Assembly: GCA_964410625.1 (NCBI GenBank)
Contig: CAYPHY010000017.1
Location: 22,290-86,289, forward strand
Direction: 5' to 3'
DNA from: CAYPHY01 sp964410625
Lineage (GTDB): Bacteria; Chloroflexota; Anaerolineae; Promineifilales; Promineifilaceae
DNA length: 64,000 nucleotides
Position 1 is the stretch's first letter; the number at the start of each line of letters is the position of its first letter. The position numbers were made by a program, and so were the translations under genes. The notes beneath the pieces were generated by a model. The model had not been told where the DNA came from. It searched no databases and saw only the letters and a program-made list of their open reading frames with translations. Positions 52,387 through 62,080 of the stretch are shown in pieces.

Positions 52387-54619
52387 GTTGCCTGACTACG
52401 TATAGTTTATTCCCCGCGACGACAAAAATTCGTAATGGCGTTTCGGCAACGTCAAATTCAGTCATTTGGGCGAAGAGTTCCTGCCCGGTTTCATCGGCCG
52501 TGCGGTATTGCGCCAGCACCGTTCCCCCACGACTCACCTGTATAATTCGGCTGCTCCCTGGGTCAGCGATAAAAGCGGAGGCGTTGAGGCCACGGCCGAC
52601 GAGCTTGACGGCCGTTGGGGCTACCAGAGGCGAAGTCAGGCCATTGTTTAACAGGGTGTTTTCGTCCCATTGGATGCGGCCGGAGCGGGTGTCGTAGTAG
52701 CGGGCGCGGCCGTCTTCATAGACGACAAGCAAGCTACCATCTCCACTATAGATGTCAAAGTCAACGGCCGCGCCGAGATCAGCCTCCGGGCCAAAGAAGA
52801 TGGTCTGATCATCCTCGTTGAGAACAAACCCTTCTCCTTGCGGGAAGTATTTCCAAATTTGACCCGCCCCCCGATCTAAGACATAGAGCCGTTCGCTATA
52901 GTCGGTGATGGCGATTGGTTCTCGCCAAAAGCTGCTGAAGCCAAGCGGCAAAGCACGCAAATCATCAAAATTGGGATAGTAGGTGAAGACAACGCCGGTA
53001 CGGTCGAGCATCATCAGCCCATCACGCGAGGCAAAGGCGCCTTGCGGCCGCCAGAGCATATCGGTCACCGGACCCACCACCTGATTACCGACCGACTGCC
53101 CATTAAAGACGACGGTTTGCGGTGTTTGGGCGGTCAGCTCCAGATAATCTTCCTCTGTTTGGTGGATGTAGACGTTGTTGTTGGCCCTGTCGAGGGTGAA
53201 AATGCCCCCTTCCGTCCCTTCGCGAAGGACAACGGCCTCCATTTGGGCGGTGGCGTCATAGGTGTAGAGTAGCTCGGCCGACAGACGGGTGATGCCATCG
53301 AGGCGATCAAGCTGTTCACGCGCTTCTAAAAGCATCCGTCGCACTTCGCCATCGCCGGGGCGCATGGTCTCGGCCTCGGAGGCCAGCACCAGCACGGTGT
53401 TGTAATGGTCGCGGGCAGCGGCGGCATCATCGCCCGCTTCCGTAGCCAGGGTCAGACTTTGCGCCATGGCTTGCTTGATCTCAGCGATTTGTTGGACACG
53501 GCCGTTGCGCAAATAAGCTCCCGTAACCACGACAGCGAGCAGGAGGGGAATGAATACCGACAACAAAAGCGGTAAGGCCATGTTGGTGGTTGTCTCACCC
53601 TCTGTCGATGCGGGCGTGCGCAGCCGGTTTAAGAAGTCGGCCAGCCAGCCGGTGAAGGCGGATAAGCCTCTGGCTGATTGGGAGGCGACGCGGCGGGCGG
53701 CCGTGCTGATGTCTTCGGCGGCGAAGGTGGCGGCCTCATCGGCCGGTTGGGCAGGGGCAGCCGCGGACTCGCGGATGGGGGCAGGCATCGGCCGCCGGGG
53801 TACTGCACGAGTGGGGGCCGCTTTCTCCTCCGCTAAATTGGCGGCCATTGTTGCCAAAGGGTTGCGCCGCGAACGGGAAACAACAGAAAGATAGGTCGGC
53901 GACTCATCGCTGAATTCGACCAGCAGCAGCCGCGCGGCATCCTGACCGATGAAAGGGGCGACGATCGTTGCCAGATTCTCCACGCCAGTGAGAATATCGG
54001 TGTCAACCAGTGCATCGGAGAGGGTGGAACCGGATAAATGGGCCAGTCGCGGTTCGGCCAATAACAACATATCACCGGGTTGCAGACGGTGGTAGGCAAA
54101 GCGGATGTCTATTCCGGCGGTGCGGCCGAGGGGTGTGGTGGCGGCGGTTGGCGCCGAAGCTTTGTTGGTGGGTGAGGGCGTGCCGGGTTTGGTAGTGGTC
54201 AGCCGTTCAACGCCAAAGTTGTGGCCGAGAAAAGCGAGGGCTTCGCCCACCTGGACGGTAAAAAGTTCGTCACCGCGCAAGGCCGCGCAGGTGATCGCCC
54301 CTTCGTAGGCTGAGCTTTTGCTGCTGAGATTGAGGTGTAGCAGTTGCTCGTTTAAGTCGAGGACGGCGCGACGAAGGGCGGCGGTTGCGCTGCCTTCGGT
54401 GTGGAAGAAAGTCTGGCGCACCAGACGGGCAAACTCGGCCGCCTGGGACAGGCTCTCCTCGCCCTGTCCGGCAAGGGTGAGATGGACGAATAACTGATCG
54501 CGTTCACGGCCGCGCGCGCTGCGTGGCGGGGCGGGACCAAAGAGCAGTCCTGGCGCGGCCGTTTCCCGCGCTTCGCCCTCAAAGAGATATAACTGCTCAA
54601 CAATGGCGACGAGGTCCAT
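52382..54619 (-). CDS. PP2C-like domain, membrane helix and beta-propeller protein
   Basis: This 745-residue protein has an N-terminal region that resembles a PPM/PP2C phosphatase fold (RERDQLFVHLTLAG, AALRRAVLDLNEQLLHLN, AITCAALRGDELFTVQVGEALAFLGHN, LQPGDMLLLAEPRLAHL). The metal-binding Asp motifs (DG near the start, DGxxD near the end) are not evident. After an Ala/Pro-rich linker comes one membrane helix (about 345-368). Extracytoplasmic repeats follow (WRPQGAFASRDGLMMLDRTGVVFTYYP; YSERLYVLDRGAGQIWKYFP), probably a six-bladed propeller. It may be an inactive phosphatase-like sensor. Confidence 0.75.
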   Translation of the reverse strand: MDLVAIVEQLYLFEGEARETAAPGLLFGPAPPRSARGRERDQLFVHLTLAGQGEESLSQAAEFARLVRQTFFHTEGSATAALRRAVLDLNEQLLHLNLSSKSSAYEGAITCAALRGDELFTVQVGEALAFLGHNFGVERLTTTKPGTPSPTNKASAPTAATTPLGRTAGIDIRFAYHRLQPGDMLLLAEPRLAHLSGSTLSDALVDTDILTGVENLATIVAPFIGQDAARLLLVEFSDESPTYLSVVSRSRRNPLATMAANLAEEKAAPTRAVPRRPMPAPIRESAAAPAQPADEAATFAAEDISTAARRVASQSARGLSAFTGWLADFLNRLRTPASTEGETTTNMALPLLLSVFIPLLLAVVVTGAYLRNGRVQQIAEIKQAMAQSLTLATEAGDDAAAARDHYNTVLVLASEAETMRPGDGEVRRMLLEAREQLDRLDGITRLSAELLYTYDATAQMEAVVLREGTEGGIFTLDRANNNVYIHQTEEDYLELTAQTPQTVVFNGQSVGNQVVGPVTDMLWRPQGAFASRDGLMMLDRTGVVFTYYPNFDDLRALPLGFSSFWREPIAITDYSERLYVLDRGAGQIWKYFPQGEGFVLNEDDQTIFFGPEADLGAAVDFDIYSGDGSLLVVYEDGRARYYDTRSGRIQWDENTLLNNGLTSPLVAPTAVKLVGRGLNASAFIADPGSSRIIQVSRGGTVLAQYRTADETGQELFAQMTEFDVAETPLRIFVVAGNKLYVVRQQ

Positions 54620-54622
54620 AGC

Positions 54623-54697
54623 TTAAGAAGAGACTGGGAGACTAAGAGATTAAGAGACTAAGGCCAATCTCTCAGTCTCCTAGTCTCTTAATCTCCC
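54623..54697. repeat. Intergenic word-repeat hairpin (GGAGACTAAGAGATT family)
   Basis: GAAGAGACTGGGAGACTAAGAGATTAAGAGACTAAGG is answered by CCAATCTCTCAGTCTCCTAGTCTCTTAATCTCCC. Its right arm encodes the last codons and stop of ald. The word family is shared with 8887-8970. Confidence 0.85.
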
Positions 54698-55794
54698 GTA
54701 TACGGCGAACAGGGCAAGCCAAAGGCATCGGCCACTGCCTGGTAAGTCACCTCACCCTGGCAGATGTTCAGTCCCTTGGCCAGGCCGGGGTCGGCGGCCA
54801 TGGCGGCGTCAGCGCCGAGGTTTGCCAGGCGGACAACGTAGGGCAAGGTGGCATTGCTGAGGGCCAGGGTGCTGGTGCGTGGCACGGCTCCGGGCATGTT
54901 GGCAACACCATAGTGAACGACACCATCAATGATATAGGTGGGGTCGGAGTGGGTTGTGACGTGGGTTGTCTCGATACAACCACCCTGGTCTACGGCCACA
55001 TCAACAATGACGCTACCTTCGCGCATGGAGCTGATCATCTCGCGGGTGACGAGGCGCGGGGCGCGGGCGCCCTTGACCAGCACCGCGCCAATGAGCAACT
55101 CCGCCTTTTCCACGGCTTCGGCGATGTTATAAGAGTTAGAGGCGATGAGATGCAAGCGGCCGTGGAGGACATGTTCAAGATAACGAAGTCGCTCTAGGTT
55201 CGTGTCGAGGATGGTCACGTTTGCACCGATGCCAAGCGCGATTTGGGCGGCATTGGTCCCCACTACGCCACCACCAATGATGACGACGTCGGCTTCGGGG
55301 ACACCGGAAACCCCACCGAGTAACATGCCACGACCTTTGTGCGTCCGTTCCAGGTAATGCGCACCGACCTGCACGGCCATCCGCCCGGCGACTTCGCTCA
55401 TCGGCGTCAGCAAGGGCAGCGAGCCATCGGGGGCCTCGACTGTCTCGTAGGCGATGCCGGTGACGCCGGAGTCGATCATCGCTTTGGTCAAGTTCTCTTC
55501 GGCCGCCAGATGCAAATAGGTGAATAACAACAAGTCTGAACGGAGATAGCCATATTCCGAGGCGATGGGTTCTTTGACCTTCACCACCAGCTCTGCGCCC
55601 CAGGCATCGGCGGCGGTGGGGACGATTTTCGCCCCAACGGCACGGTACTGCTCATCAGGAAAAAGGCTGCCGTCTCCGGCGTGTTGTTCGACAAGGACTT
55701 CATGTCCTCGTTCGATCAGATGCTTGACTCCAGCGGGGGTCATGGCGACACGGTATTCATTATCTTTGATCTCTTTTGGTACACCAACTAACAT
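54688..55794 (-). CDS. ald: Alanine dehydrogenase
   Basis: This NAD-dependent enzyme interconverts alanine and pyruvate plus ammonia. The product has 368 residues, the standard length. It shows VGVPKEIKDNEYRVAMTPAGV (substrate Arg15), VVKVKEPIASEY (Lys near 75), LFTYLHLAAE (His near 96), the NAD-binding VVIIGGGVVGTNAA, and the catalytic Asp in VIVDVAVDQGGC. AAGGAG lies 9 nt before the ATG. The C terminus (GD then stop) is encoded by the repeat at 54623-54697. AAGACA-17-TACAAT upstream (55833-55861) could be its promoter. Confidence 0.97.
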   Translation of the reverse strand: MLVGVPKEIKDNEYRVAMTPAGVKHLIERGHEVLVEQHAGDGSLFPDEQYRAVGAKIVPTAADAWGAELVVKVKEPIASEYGYLRSDLLLFTYLHLAAEENLTKAMIDSGVTGIAYETVEAPDGSLPLLTPMSEVAGRMAVQVGAHYLERTHKGRGMLLGGVSGVPEADVVIIGGGVVGTNAAQIALGIGANVTILDTNLERLRYLEHVLHGRLHLIASNSYNIAEAVEKAELLIGAVLVKGARAPRLVTREMISSMREGSVIVDVAVDQGGCIETTHVTTHSDPTYIIDGVVHYGVANMPGAVPRTSTLALSNATLPYVVRLANLGADAAMAADPGLAKGLNICQGEVTYQAVADAFGLPCSPYTGD

Positions 55795-55927
55795 AATCTG
55801 GCGCTCCTTCTAACATGGAAATAAGTGGGTTAAGCGTATTGTAGCGGAAAAGCGGCCGACTGTCTTGGATTTTACATTCGATAATTTTTACGCTTTCCCC
55901 TACAATACCGGCATGGAGGATTCAAAG

Positions 55928-57426
55928 ATGAAAGTTAATGTTCAACAAGGAAATATTGTCGAAAGTTCGGCCGATACGATAGTTGTCAATTTGTTTGAAG
56001 GTGTAACTTCTCCCGGTGGCGCGACAGGCGCGGTTGACCAGGCGTTAGATGGCGCGATCAGCGACCTTATTGCCGGTGGGGATTTTACAGGCAAAGCGAA
56101 TGACGTGGCCGTACTATACCCGCGTGGCAGTATCACAGCGCGGCGCGTGTTGGTGGTTGGGTTGGGTAAGGCTGATAAGCTAAATGTCGAGGTGGTACGA
56201 CGAGCCGCAGCCAGCGCGATTAAGCGGGCGCGTGATTTGAATGCTCGCCATGTCGCCACCATTGTGCATGGGGCGGGGATCGGCGGATTGGCCGTGGGAC
56301 AGGCAGCACAGGCAACGGCCGAAGGCTCTTTGCTCGCGCTCTACCGCTTTGAGGCTTCTAAGCGCAAGGAGGAGGATGAGAAGCATGTTGAGTCGCTGAC
56401 GATTGTGGAATTTGATGAGGGGAAGGTTGAGGCGATAGGCCAAAGCGCAGCAGTGGCAGAAGCGATTATCGCCGGGGTTACTGTGGCGCGAAATCTGGTC
56501 AATATGCCGCCAAATGTGGCAACGCCGACGAAACTGGCGACGACAGCAGAGGAGATTGCCGGGCGGAACAGCGATAAGGATATGAAGTTGTTGGTGGGCG
56601 ACCGGGAGTGGGCGGCCGAACATCACATGGGGGCGTTTCTGGCAGTGGCCCAGGGGCCGGAGAGCAGCCGAAGTTTATTGTCATGGAACATAATGCCGAC
56701 CGGGATGATTTGCCGACGGTCGTGTTGGTTGGCAAGGGTGTTACTTTTGATACGGGCGGCATTACGATCAAGCCAGGCCAAGGCATGGAATCAATGAAGT
56801 CGGATATGGGTGGCGCGGCGGCCGTCTTGGGGACGATGGAGGTGGTCGGCCGTTTGAACTTGCCGTTGCATGTGGTGGGGATTGTGCCGACGACGGAAAA
56901 TATGCCCGATGCCAACGCCTATCACCCGGCGGATGTGATCACGGCCAGCAATGGCAAGACGATTGAGATTATCAGCACTGACGCCGAGGGTCGAATGATC
57001 CTCGCCGATGCATTAGTCTATGCCCAGCGTTATCAGCCAGATATGGTTGTGGACCTGGCGACGCTGACCGGCGCGTGTGTCGTGGCGTTAGGTAAGCAGG
57101 CGGCCGGTCTATTCAGCAATGATGATACATTGCGGGAGCGTTTGCTGACGGCCGGAGAACAAACGCATGAACGGCTGTGGCCTTTGCCCCTCTGGGAGGA
57201 TTATAAGAAGGCGATCAAATCGGATGTAGCGGACATGAAGAATAGTGGCGGCCGATTTGGGGGTGTGGCGACGTCGGCTGTGTTCCTCTGGGAGTTCACG
57301 GACTATCCCTGGGCGCATTTGGATATTGCCGGGATGGCGTTGAGCGAGAAGGATGATGGTTATGTATTGAACGGTGGCACGGGTTATGGGGTGCGCTTGC
57401 TGACGCAATTCTTGCGTAACTTGTAG
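55928..57426 (+). pseudogene. pepA: Leucyl aminopeptidase (M17) with a -1 frameshift
   Basis: Two overlapping frames together encode a full M17 aminopeptidase. The first (start ATG 55928, with GGAGG 8 nt upstream) covers the N-terminal domain to about 56660: VVNLFEGVTSPGGATGAVD, VLVVGLGKADKL, VTVARNLVNMPPNVATP, MGAFLAVAQGPE. The second continues from about 56663: QPKFIVMEHNAD, VGKGVTFDTGGI, STDAEGRMILADAL (metal ligands), LATLTGACVVALG. The match resumes after one missing base in GGCCGGAGAGCAGCC (likely GAG GAG CAG originally). No slippery heptamer is seen, so this is a mutation or a sequence error. Without correction the product lacks its active site. Confidence 0.88.
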
Positions 57427-57451
57427 TGACAATCCTCTGGATTGTCACTAC
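57423..57451 (+). terminator. Perfect hairpin over the pepA stop codon
   Basis: GTAGTGACAATCC-TCT-GGATTGTCACTAC is a 13-bp stem with a 3-nt loop that starts inside the last codon. No T run follows, so its role as a terminator is uncertain. Confidence 0.5.
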
Positions 57452-57539
57452 GACCAGTTGTATTGCCCGTGCTATAATCGGCCAATTATTCTTTGGCGGG
57501 TTCAGAACCTATTGAAAAAATTGGGTCAGGTATGTTTGT

Positions 57540-57612
57540 AAAAAACGCAGAGGCTCAGAGAAAATCAACTAAACCTCTGCGTCTTTGTCTCTCTGAGTCT
57601 CTGCGTTAAATT
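57540..57612. repeat. Intergenic word-repeat hairpin (AACGCAGAGGCTCAGAG family)
   Basis: AAAAACGCAGAGGCTCAGAGAAAATC faces CCTCTGCGTCTTTGTCTCTCTGAGTCTCTGCGTTAAATTTTT. It ends in a T run on the + strand and may terminate pepA. The rest of the 57452-57698 gap holds a TATAAT at 57473-57478 with no good -35 box. Confidence 0.85.
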
Positions 57613-57698
57613 TTTGGATTGTAATAGATCAAGCCGTTCTTCAGCGAAAGGATCGGTTTCAAGGCAAACACTTTGATGCAAGGAAGGAGAAAGTACGA

Positions 57699-58859
57699 AT
57701 GGCACTCCCGATGCCCCCGCTCACGTTAGGTGTTGAAGAAGAGTACCAGATCATTGACCCGGAAACGCGTGATTTGCGCACCTATATCAGTGAATTGCTG
57801 ACTCAGGATGAGCGCCGGCCGGCAAAGCTCAATTTGAAGCCGGAGTTGATGCAGTCGCAGGTTGAGGTAGGCAGCAATATATGCGCTGACATCAAGCATG
57901 TACGGGAGGAGGTGGTGCGTTTGCGGCGCGATGTGTTTAAGATGGCGGCCGAGAATGGTCTCGCTATCGCCGCCGCCTCGACCCATCCCTTCGCCCGTTG
58001 GGAAAACCAGGTGATTACCGAGGGGACACGGTATAAGGAGTTGCTTGATGATATGCAGGCGGTCGCCAAGCGGCTGTTGATCTTCGGGATGCATGTCCAT
58101 GTCGGCTTTGGGGACTCAATGGCGGATCGCGAGTTGTTGATCGAGATTATGAACCAGGCGCGGTACTTCATCCCCCATCTGCTGGCGATCTCGACCAGTT
58201 CTCCTTTCTGGCGTGGGTATAATACGGGCTTGAAGTCTTATCGCAGCGTTATCTTTGAATCTATGCCGCGCACCGGCATCCCCCACTCCTTCCTCTCTTG
58301 GGCTGATTATAAGAATTTTGAGCAGACGTTGGAGAAGGTTGGGTCGTTTGGCGAACGGGACAAGCGGGCGAAGATTTGGTGGGATATTCGGCCGCATCCC
58401 GTCTATGGCACGCTGGAATTTCGCATCACTGACATTTGCACAACGGTGGAGGAGTGTATCTGTGTAACCGCGCTGTTCCAGGCAATTTGCGCGAAGTTGA
58501 TCAAGCTCCGCCGTCAGAACTTAGGCTGGCGTCGCTATCGCCATGTCCACATTACGGAGAACAAGTGGCGGGCGGTGCGCTATGGGGTGCGGGGGAAGTT
58601 GATTGATTTCGGCATTGAGGAGTCGGTCCCCTTTGAGACGCTGGCCGAGGAGTTGCTGGAGCTGGTTGATGATGTGGTGGATGATTTGAACAGCCGCGAA
58701 GAGGTGGGCTACTTACGGAAAATCCTGGAAATGGGGAGTAGCGCAGACCGGCAGTTATTGGTCTATCATGAGCATGGGGGGGATGAAAACCGGCAGGAGG
58801 CGTTGAAGGCGGTGGTTGATAATCTGGTGGAGGAGACGAAGCGAGGGGTGATGGACTGA
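57699..58859 (+). CDS. GCS2-type carboxylate-amine ligase (YbdK-like)
   Basis: This 386-residue protein belongs to the glutamate-cysteine ligase 2 family. It has LTLGVEEEYQIIDPETRDL at the start, ELMQSQVEVGSNIC, AAASTHPFARWENQ, GMHVHVGF, LAISTSSPFWRGYNTGLKSYRSVIFESMPRTGIPHSF, WWDIRPHPVYGTLEFRITDI and NKWRAVRYGVRGKLIDF. Members catalyse weak gamma-glutamylcysteine formation or related ligations with ATP, and the true substrate is often unknown. GGAGGAG-type Shine-Dalgarno (AAGGAGGAGAAAG) lies before the ATG. Confidence 0.92.
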   Translation: MALPMPPLTLGVEEEYQIIDPETRDLRTYISELLTQDERRPAKLNLKPELMQSQVEVGSNICADIKHVREEVVRLRRDVFKMAAENGLAIAAASTHPFARWENQVITEGTRYKELLDDMQAVAKRLLIFGMHVHVGFGDSMADRELLIEIMNQARYFIPHLLAISTSSPFWRGYNTGLKSYRSVIFESMPRTGIPHSFLSWADYKNFEQTLEKVGSFGERDKRAKIWWDIRPHPVYGTLEFRITDICTTVEECICVTALFQAICAKLIKLRRQNLGWRRYRHVHITENKWRAVRYGVRGKLIDFGIEESVPFETLAEELLELVDDVVDDLNSREEVGYLRKILEMGSSADRQLLVYHEHGGDENRQEALKAVVDNLVEETKRGVMD

Positions 58860-58883
58860 GATGCGGGCTAAGATTAGTGATAT

Positions 58884-58958
58884 TTTTTAACGCAGAGCCG
58901 CAGAGGATTTAGTCAGTTTCTCTGCGTCTTTGCCTCTTTGCGGCTCTGCGTTAAATGT
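58884..58958. repeat. Intergenic word-repeat hairpin (AACGCAGAGCCGCAGAG family)
   Basis: TTTTTTAACGCAGAGCCGCAGAGG is mirrored by CTCTGCGTCTTTGCCTCTTTGCGGCTCTGCGTTAAA. It lies between converging genes and looks like a bidirectional terminator. Confidence 0.88.
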
Positions 58959-58970
58959 TTGAGTTATTTG

Positions 58971-60590
58971 TTACCAGGTGCGGTGGCGGAAGGTGCCGCC
59001 GATGATGGTGGCGGCGATGTCTATGGAGAGGAGTTCGTCGGGGGGTGTGGTGAACAGGTCGCGGCCGAAGACGGTCAGATCGGCCACTTTGCCGGGGGTG
59101 ATCGAACCCTGGTGTTCTTGCTGACCGGCGGTGAGGGCGGCGGCGAGCGTGAAGCCATGTAGTGCTTCGGTCATGGTCAATTTTTGTTCAGGATACCAGC
59201 CCGCTTCAGCGGGCGAACCATCAGCGCGGCGGCGGGTGACGGCCGCATGTAGCCCTGGTAGTGGATCAATCCGCTCGACGGGCGCATCGGAGCCAAAGAC
59301 AAGCAACGCGCCGGTGTCCAGGACGGAACGCCAGGCATAGCTATCTTTTGCTCTTTGGCCCCAATAGCGGCCAGCCATGTGCATATCGGAGGTGGCGTGA
59401 ATGGGCTGCATGGAGGCGATCACACCGAGTTGGGCAAAACGCTGAAAGTCGGCCGGGTGGAGTATCTGGGCGTGTTCGATACGGTGGCGCAACTTGCGGC
59501 GCGGCCGGCCGCCCTGCCCTGCTCTATCTTCTTCCTGTCGTAATATCTCATATACATCCAAAACATCATGGTTGGCGCGGTCGCCGATGGCGTGGACGGT
59601 CAGACTGAGGCCGTTGGCGACGGCTTGACGGCCGTGTTCGATCATCGTCTCTTTGTCGGTGACGACGATGCCAGTGTTTTCCGGTTCCCCTTCATAGGGA
59701 GCGAGCATAGCGGCGGTGCGTGGCCCTAGTGCGCCATCGGCAAATATCTTGACCCCGCCGATGCGTAGCCAGTCGTCGCCAAAGCCGGAACGCAAGCCAA
59801 CCCCAATGGCATGGTCTAAGGCAGCAACGGGGATACTTTTGACTATACGAATACCCAACTCCCCCTCTTGATGCAGTGTTTGCAATGCCTGGAAGCAATC
59901 AACGCCGTCAAAGTCGTGGAGGCCGGTCAAGCCCACCTGCCAACAGTAGGCCTGGGCTTGACGCATCGCCTCTAATATCGCTTCTGGCCCTGGTTTTGGT
60001 ATGTGGGCGGAGATGAGCGTGGCTGCCTCTTCGAGGAAAAGACCAGTCGGCCGCCCGCTTTCGTCGCGTTGAATTGAGCCGCCGGATGGGTCGGGGGTCC
60101 CGGCGTGGACACCGGCTAGTTGCATGGCTTTGCTATTGGCCCACAGCGCATGACCGCTTTTGTGGCGCAAACTAACCGGTCGGTCGGGGATGATCTGGTC
60201 GAGGTCGGCGGCCGTTGGAAAGCGGCGCTCCGCCCAATCATCTTGCGCCCAACCGCGACCCAGTAGCCAGGTACCAGCATCATCTGGGTGCTGCATCGCA
60301 AAATCGGCCACGCGCTCTAGTGCCTCAGCCAGCGATTGCGCTCCGTCGAGATCGAGCCGTTGCAGATAGAGGGCGAAGCCGTGAAAGTGGACATGGGCAT
60401 CTACCAGGCCGGGGGTGACGCAACGGCCGCCGAGGTCAACCCACTCCCCACCATCACGCAAATCCTTGATGGTTTGGTCATCGCCAACGGCGAGGATGCG
60501 ACCGTCGCGAATGGCAAGGGCGGTGGCGGTGGGTTGGTTGGGGTTGAGGGTGTAGATGCGGCCGTTGGTGAGAATCGTGGTCTTGGTCAA
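58971..60590 (-). CDS. Amidohydrolase family 3 protein (YtcJ-like)
   Basis: This is a metal-dependent hydrolase of the amidohydrolase superfamily, about 539 residues. It has the N-terminal strand TILTNGRIYTLNP, LGGRCVTPGLVDAHVHFHG (HxH metal site), LRHKSGHALWANSKAMQLAGV, KIFADGALGPRTAAML, LTVHAIGDRANHDVLD, HRIEHAQILHP and GSDAPVERIDPLPGLHAAVTRR (Asp of the active site). The start is taken as TTG 60590 because AGGAG stands 7 nt upstream and the family N terminus begins right there. The in-frame ATG at 60632 lies in repeat DNA. The substrate is unknown. Confidence 0.92.
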   Translation of the reverse strand: MTKTTILTNGRIYTLNPNQPTATALAIRDGRILAVGDDQTIKDLRDGGEWVDLGGRCVTPGLVDAHVHFHGFALYLQRLDLDGAQSLAEALERVADFAMQHPDDAGTWLLGRGWAQDDWAERRFPTAADLDQIIPDRPVSLRHKSGHALWANSKAMQLAGVHAGTPDPSGGSIQRDESGRPTGLFLEEAATLISAHIPKPGPEAILEAMRQAQAYCWQVGLTGLHDFDGVDCFQALQTLHQEGELGIRIVKSIPVAALDHAIGVGLRSGFGDDWLRIGGVKIFADGALGPRTAAMLAPYEGEPENTGIVVTDKETMIEHGRQAVANGLSLTVHAIGDRANHDVLDVYEILRQEEDRAGQGGRPRRKLRHRIEHAQILHPADFQRFAQLGVIASMQPIHATSDMHMAGRYWGQRAKDSYAWRSVLDTGALLVFGSDAPVERIDPLPGLHAAVTRRRADGSPAEAGWYPEQKLTMTEALHGFTLAAALTAGQQEHQGSITPGKVADLTVFGRDLFTTPPDELLSIDIAATIIGGTFRHRTW

Positions 60591-60606
60591 GGCAAATCTC
60601 CTGGGA

Positions 60607-60657
60607 AATGGTGAAAAATGGTTAATGGTCAATGGTTAATGGTTAACGGTTAATGGT
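60607..60657. repeat. Word repeat (GGTTAATGGTCAATGGTTAATGG)
   Basis: Degenerate tandem copies of AATGGTTAATGGT. A short opposite arm is not evident. Confidence 0.65.
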
Positions 60658-60679
60658 GGGTTGGCTGTAGGGGCGCTTT

Positions 60680-61951
60680 TTATTCTTGCTGGGGAAATAT
60701 TCCCTGAAGGAGAGTCTCCAGGTGTGGGGTTACATTCCAGTAGGACTTTAATGCCTGGTACTCAGTCACAAACTGCTCAGTGTGGGTTGGGGCCTGGTGG
60801 ATGGCGCGGATCATCAGGTTGCGTGGGGTGTGTTCGGGGTCAACAAATTGGAGAACGTCGGTTTGGTAACCCATAATGCGTAGGATCAAGGCGCGAAAGG
60901 TGTCGGTCAGGATGTCGCCGAGCCGTTCTTTGAGAATGCCATGCCGCATGACCGGCGCGAAAGGTTCGGGGGTTGGATTGGCGTCCAGTTGGGTTTGCAG
61001 GTGGTGGTGGCAGCAGGGGGCGCTGAGTATCAGCTTGCTCTGCCAACGAATGGCCTGGGCTAACGCTTCGTCTGTGGCGGTGTCGCAGGCGTGGAGAGCG
61101 AGAACGATGTCAGGCGGCCGTTGCGGTTGGTAATTGCGAATGGCACTAGTAACAAAGGACATCGCATCCCAACCCAGATCACGAACCATCCCCCGGCGGC
61201 GTTCAATAATGTGACCCTGCACATCTACACCAACCACCTCGGCGGGCAGACCAAGCAGGTTGTTCAGATAGTGGTAGGTGGCGAAGGTTAGGGCGGCGCT
61301 GCCGCAGCCGAGATCGACCACGAGGAGGGGGGATGGGAGATTGGGAGACTGAGAGATTGGTGATTGGAGATTGGGGGTTGGGGAGTCTGGGTGGTGGGGT
61401 TGTTGGAGTAGGCTGGTTTCGTCGATCAGACGAAGGAATTCGTTGATCTGGCGAAATTTGCGTTGTTTGTCGGCGCGAATACGGCCGTCGGCAGTCTGGA
61501 TGCCAATGGTCTGTAAGAAGGGGATTGGTTGGTTGTCGGGGAGCAATCGCTGCTTGGCGCGGTCATGGGCTAATGTCAGTGGGATGGGTTGGCGGTTGGC
61601 GTGATGATGGAGGATCGGCCGTCCCTTACGGCTGAATTGCACCTGGAGCGTTTCCGTGGTTGTCTTGACCTGGATACTTTTCAGTCGCGCTGCCAGCAGG
61701 TCATTTAGGGCTTCTTCACTCTCTTGCTCCTGGTAGTTTTGGACGGTGGTTTGGCGGCCGTCGAAATAGGAGAATTGTTGGTAGCGTTCGCCACGAATGA
61801 GAACCGGGCGGATGGTGACCCGTTGCCAGGAAAGTGTGGTGTCCCCCTCTTTGGCTTTGAAGGTAGCTTCGATGAATGATGTTCCGTCGAAAATACGGCC
61901 GTGGATGGCTTGTCTATAGTCTGGTTGCTCTGCCATTGGCTGATTATTCAT
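60680..61951 (-). CDS. SAM-dependent methyltransferase (Methyltransf_32-like)
   Basis: The product has about 423 residues (ATG 61951; GTG 61960 and ATG 61936 are other possible starts). The N-terminal 190 residues are family-specific (KRQ-rich, IHGRIFDGTSFIEATFKAK...). The catalytic half has the SAM motif LLVVDLGCGSAALTFATYHYL, then VVGVDVQGHIIERR, DIVLALHACDTATDEALAQAI and SAPCCHHHLQTQL, which fits the Methyltransf_32/METTL25-like group. The substrate is unknown. Just before the SAM motif lies a Pro/Ser/Asn-rich insert from word repeats (61325-61400). Confidence 0.88.
   Translation of the reverse strand: MNNQPMAEQPDYRQAIHGRIFDGTSFIEATFKAKEGDTTLSWQRVTIRPVLIRGERYQQFSYFDGRQTTVQNYQEQESEEALNDLLAARLKSIQVKTTTETLQVQFSRKGRPILHHHANRQPIPLTLAHDRAKQRLLPDNQPIPFLQTIGIQTADGRIRADKQRKFRQINEFLRLIDETSLLQQPHHPDSPTPNLQSPISQSPNLPSPLLVVDLGCGSAALTFATYHYLNNLLGLPAEVVGVDVQGHIIERRRGMVRDLGWDAMSFVTSAIRNYQPQRPPDIVLALHACDTATDEALAQAIRWQSKLILSAPCCHHHLQTQLDANPTPEPFAPVMRHGILKERLGDILTDTFRALILRIMGYQTDVLQFVDPEHTPRNLMIRAIHQAPTHTEQFVTEYQALKSYWNVTPHLETLLQGIFPQQE
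61325..61400. repeat. Word repeats inside the methyltransferase gene
   Basis: GGGATGGGAGATTGGGAGACTGAGAGATTGGTGATTGGAGATTGGGGGTTGGGGAGTCTGG has the same words as the intergenic elements at 8887-8970 and 54623-54697. In frame it encodes about 25 residues (PDSPTPNLQSPISQSPNLPS) directly before the SAM-binding strand. Confidence 0.85.
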
Positions 61952-62080
61952 CGGAACCACATGGGGCTAAAGCCACCATGCTAGTAAGCAACATACCCTA
62001 AAAGGGCACTTGTCTGCATCATCAAACATCCACCATCCACCCGCCTCACCACTATCCACTAATCACTTGCCACTCTCCAC

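Noticed and set aside
56608..57426. Second pepA frame as an independent gene
   Set aside because: Its first 20 codons are not protein-like and the family sequence starts only at about codon 20, continuing exactly where the other frame loses it.
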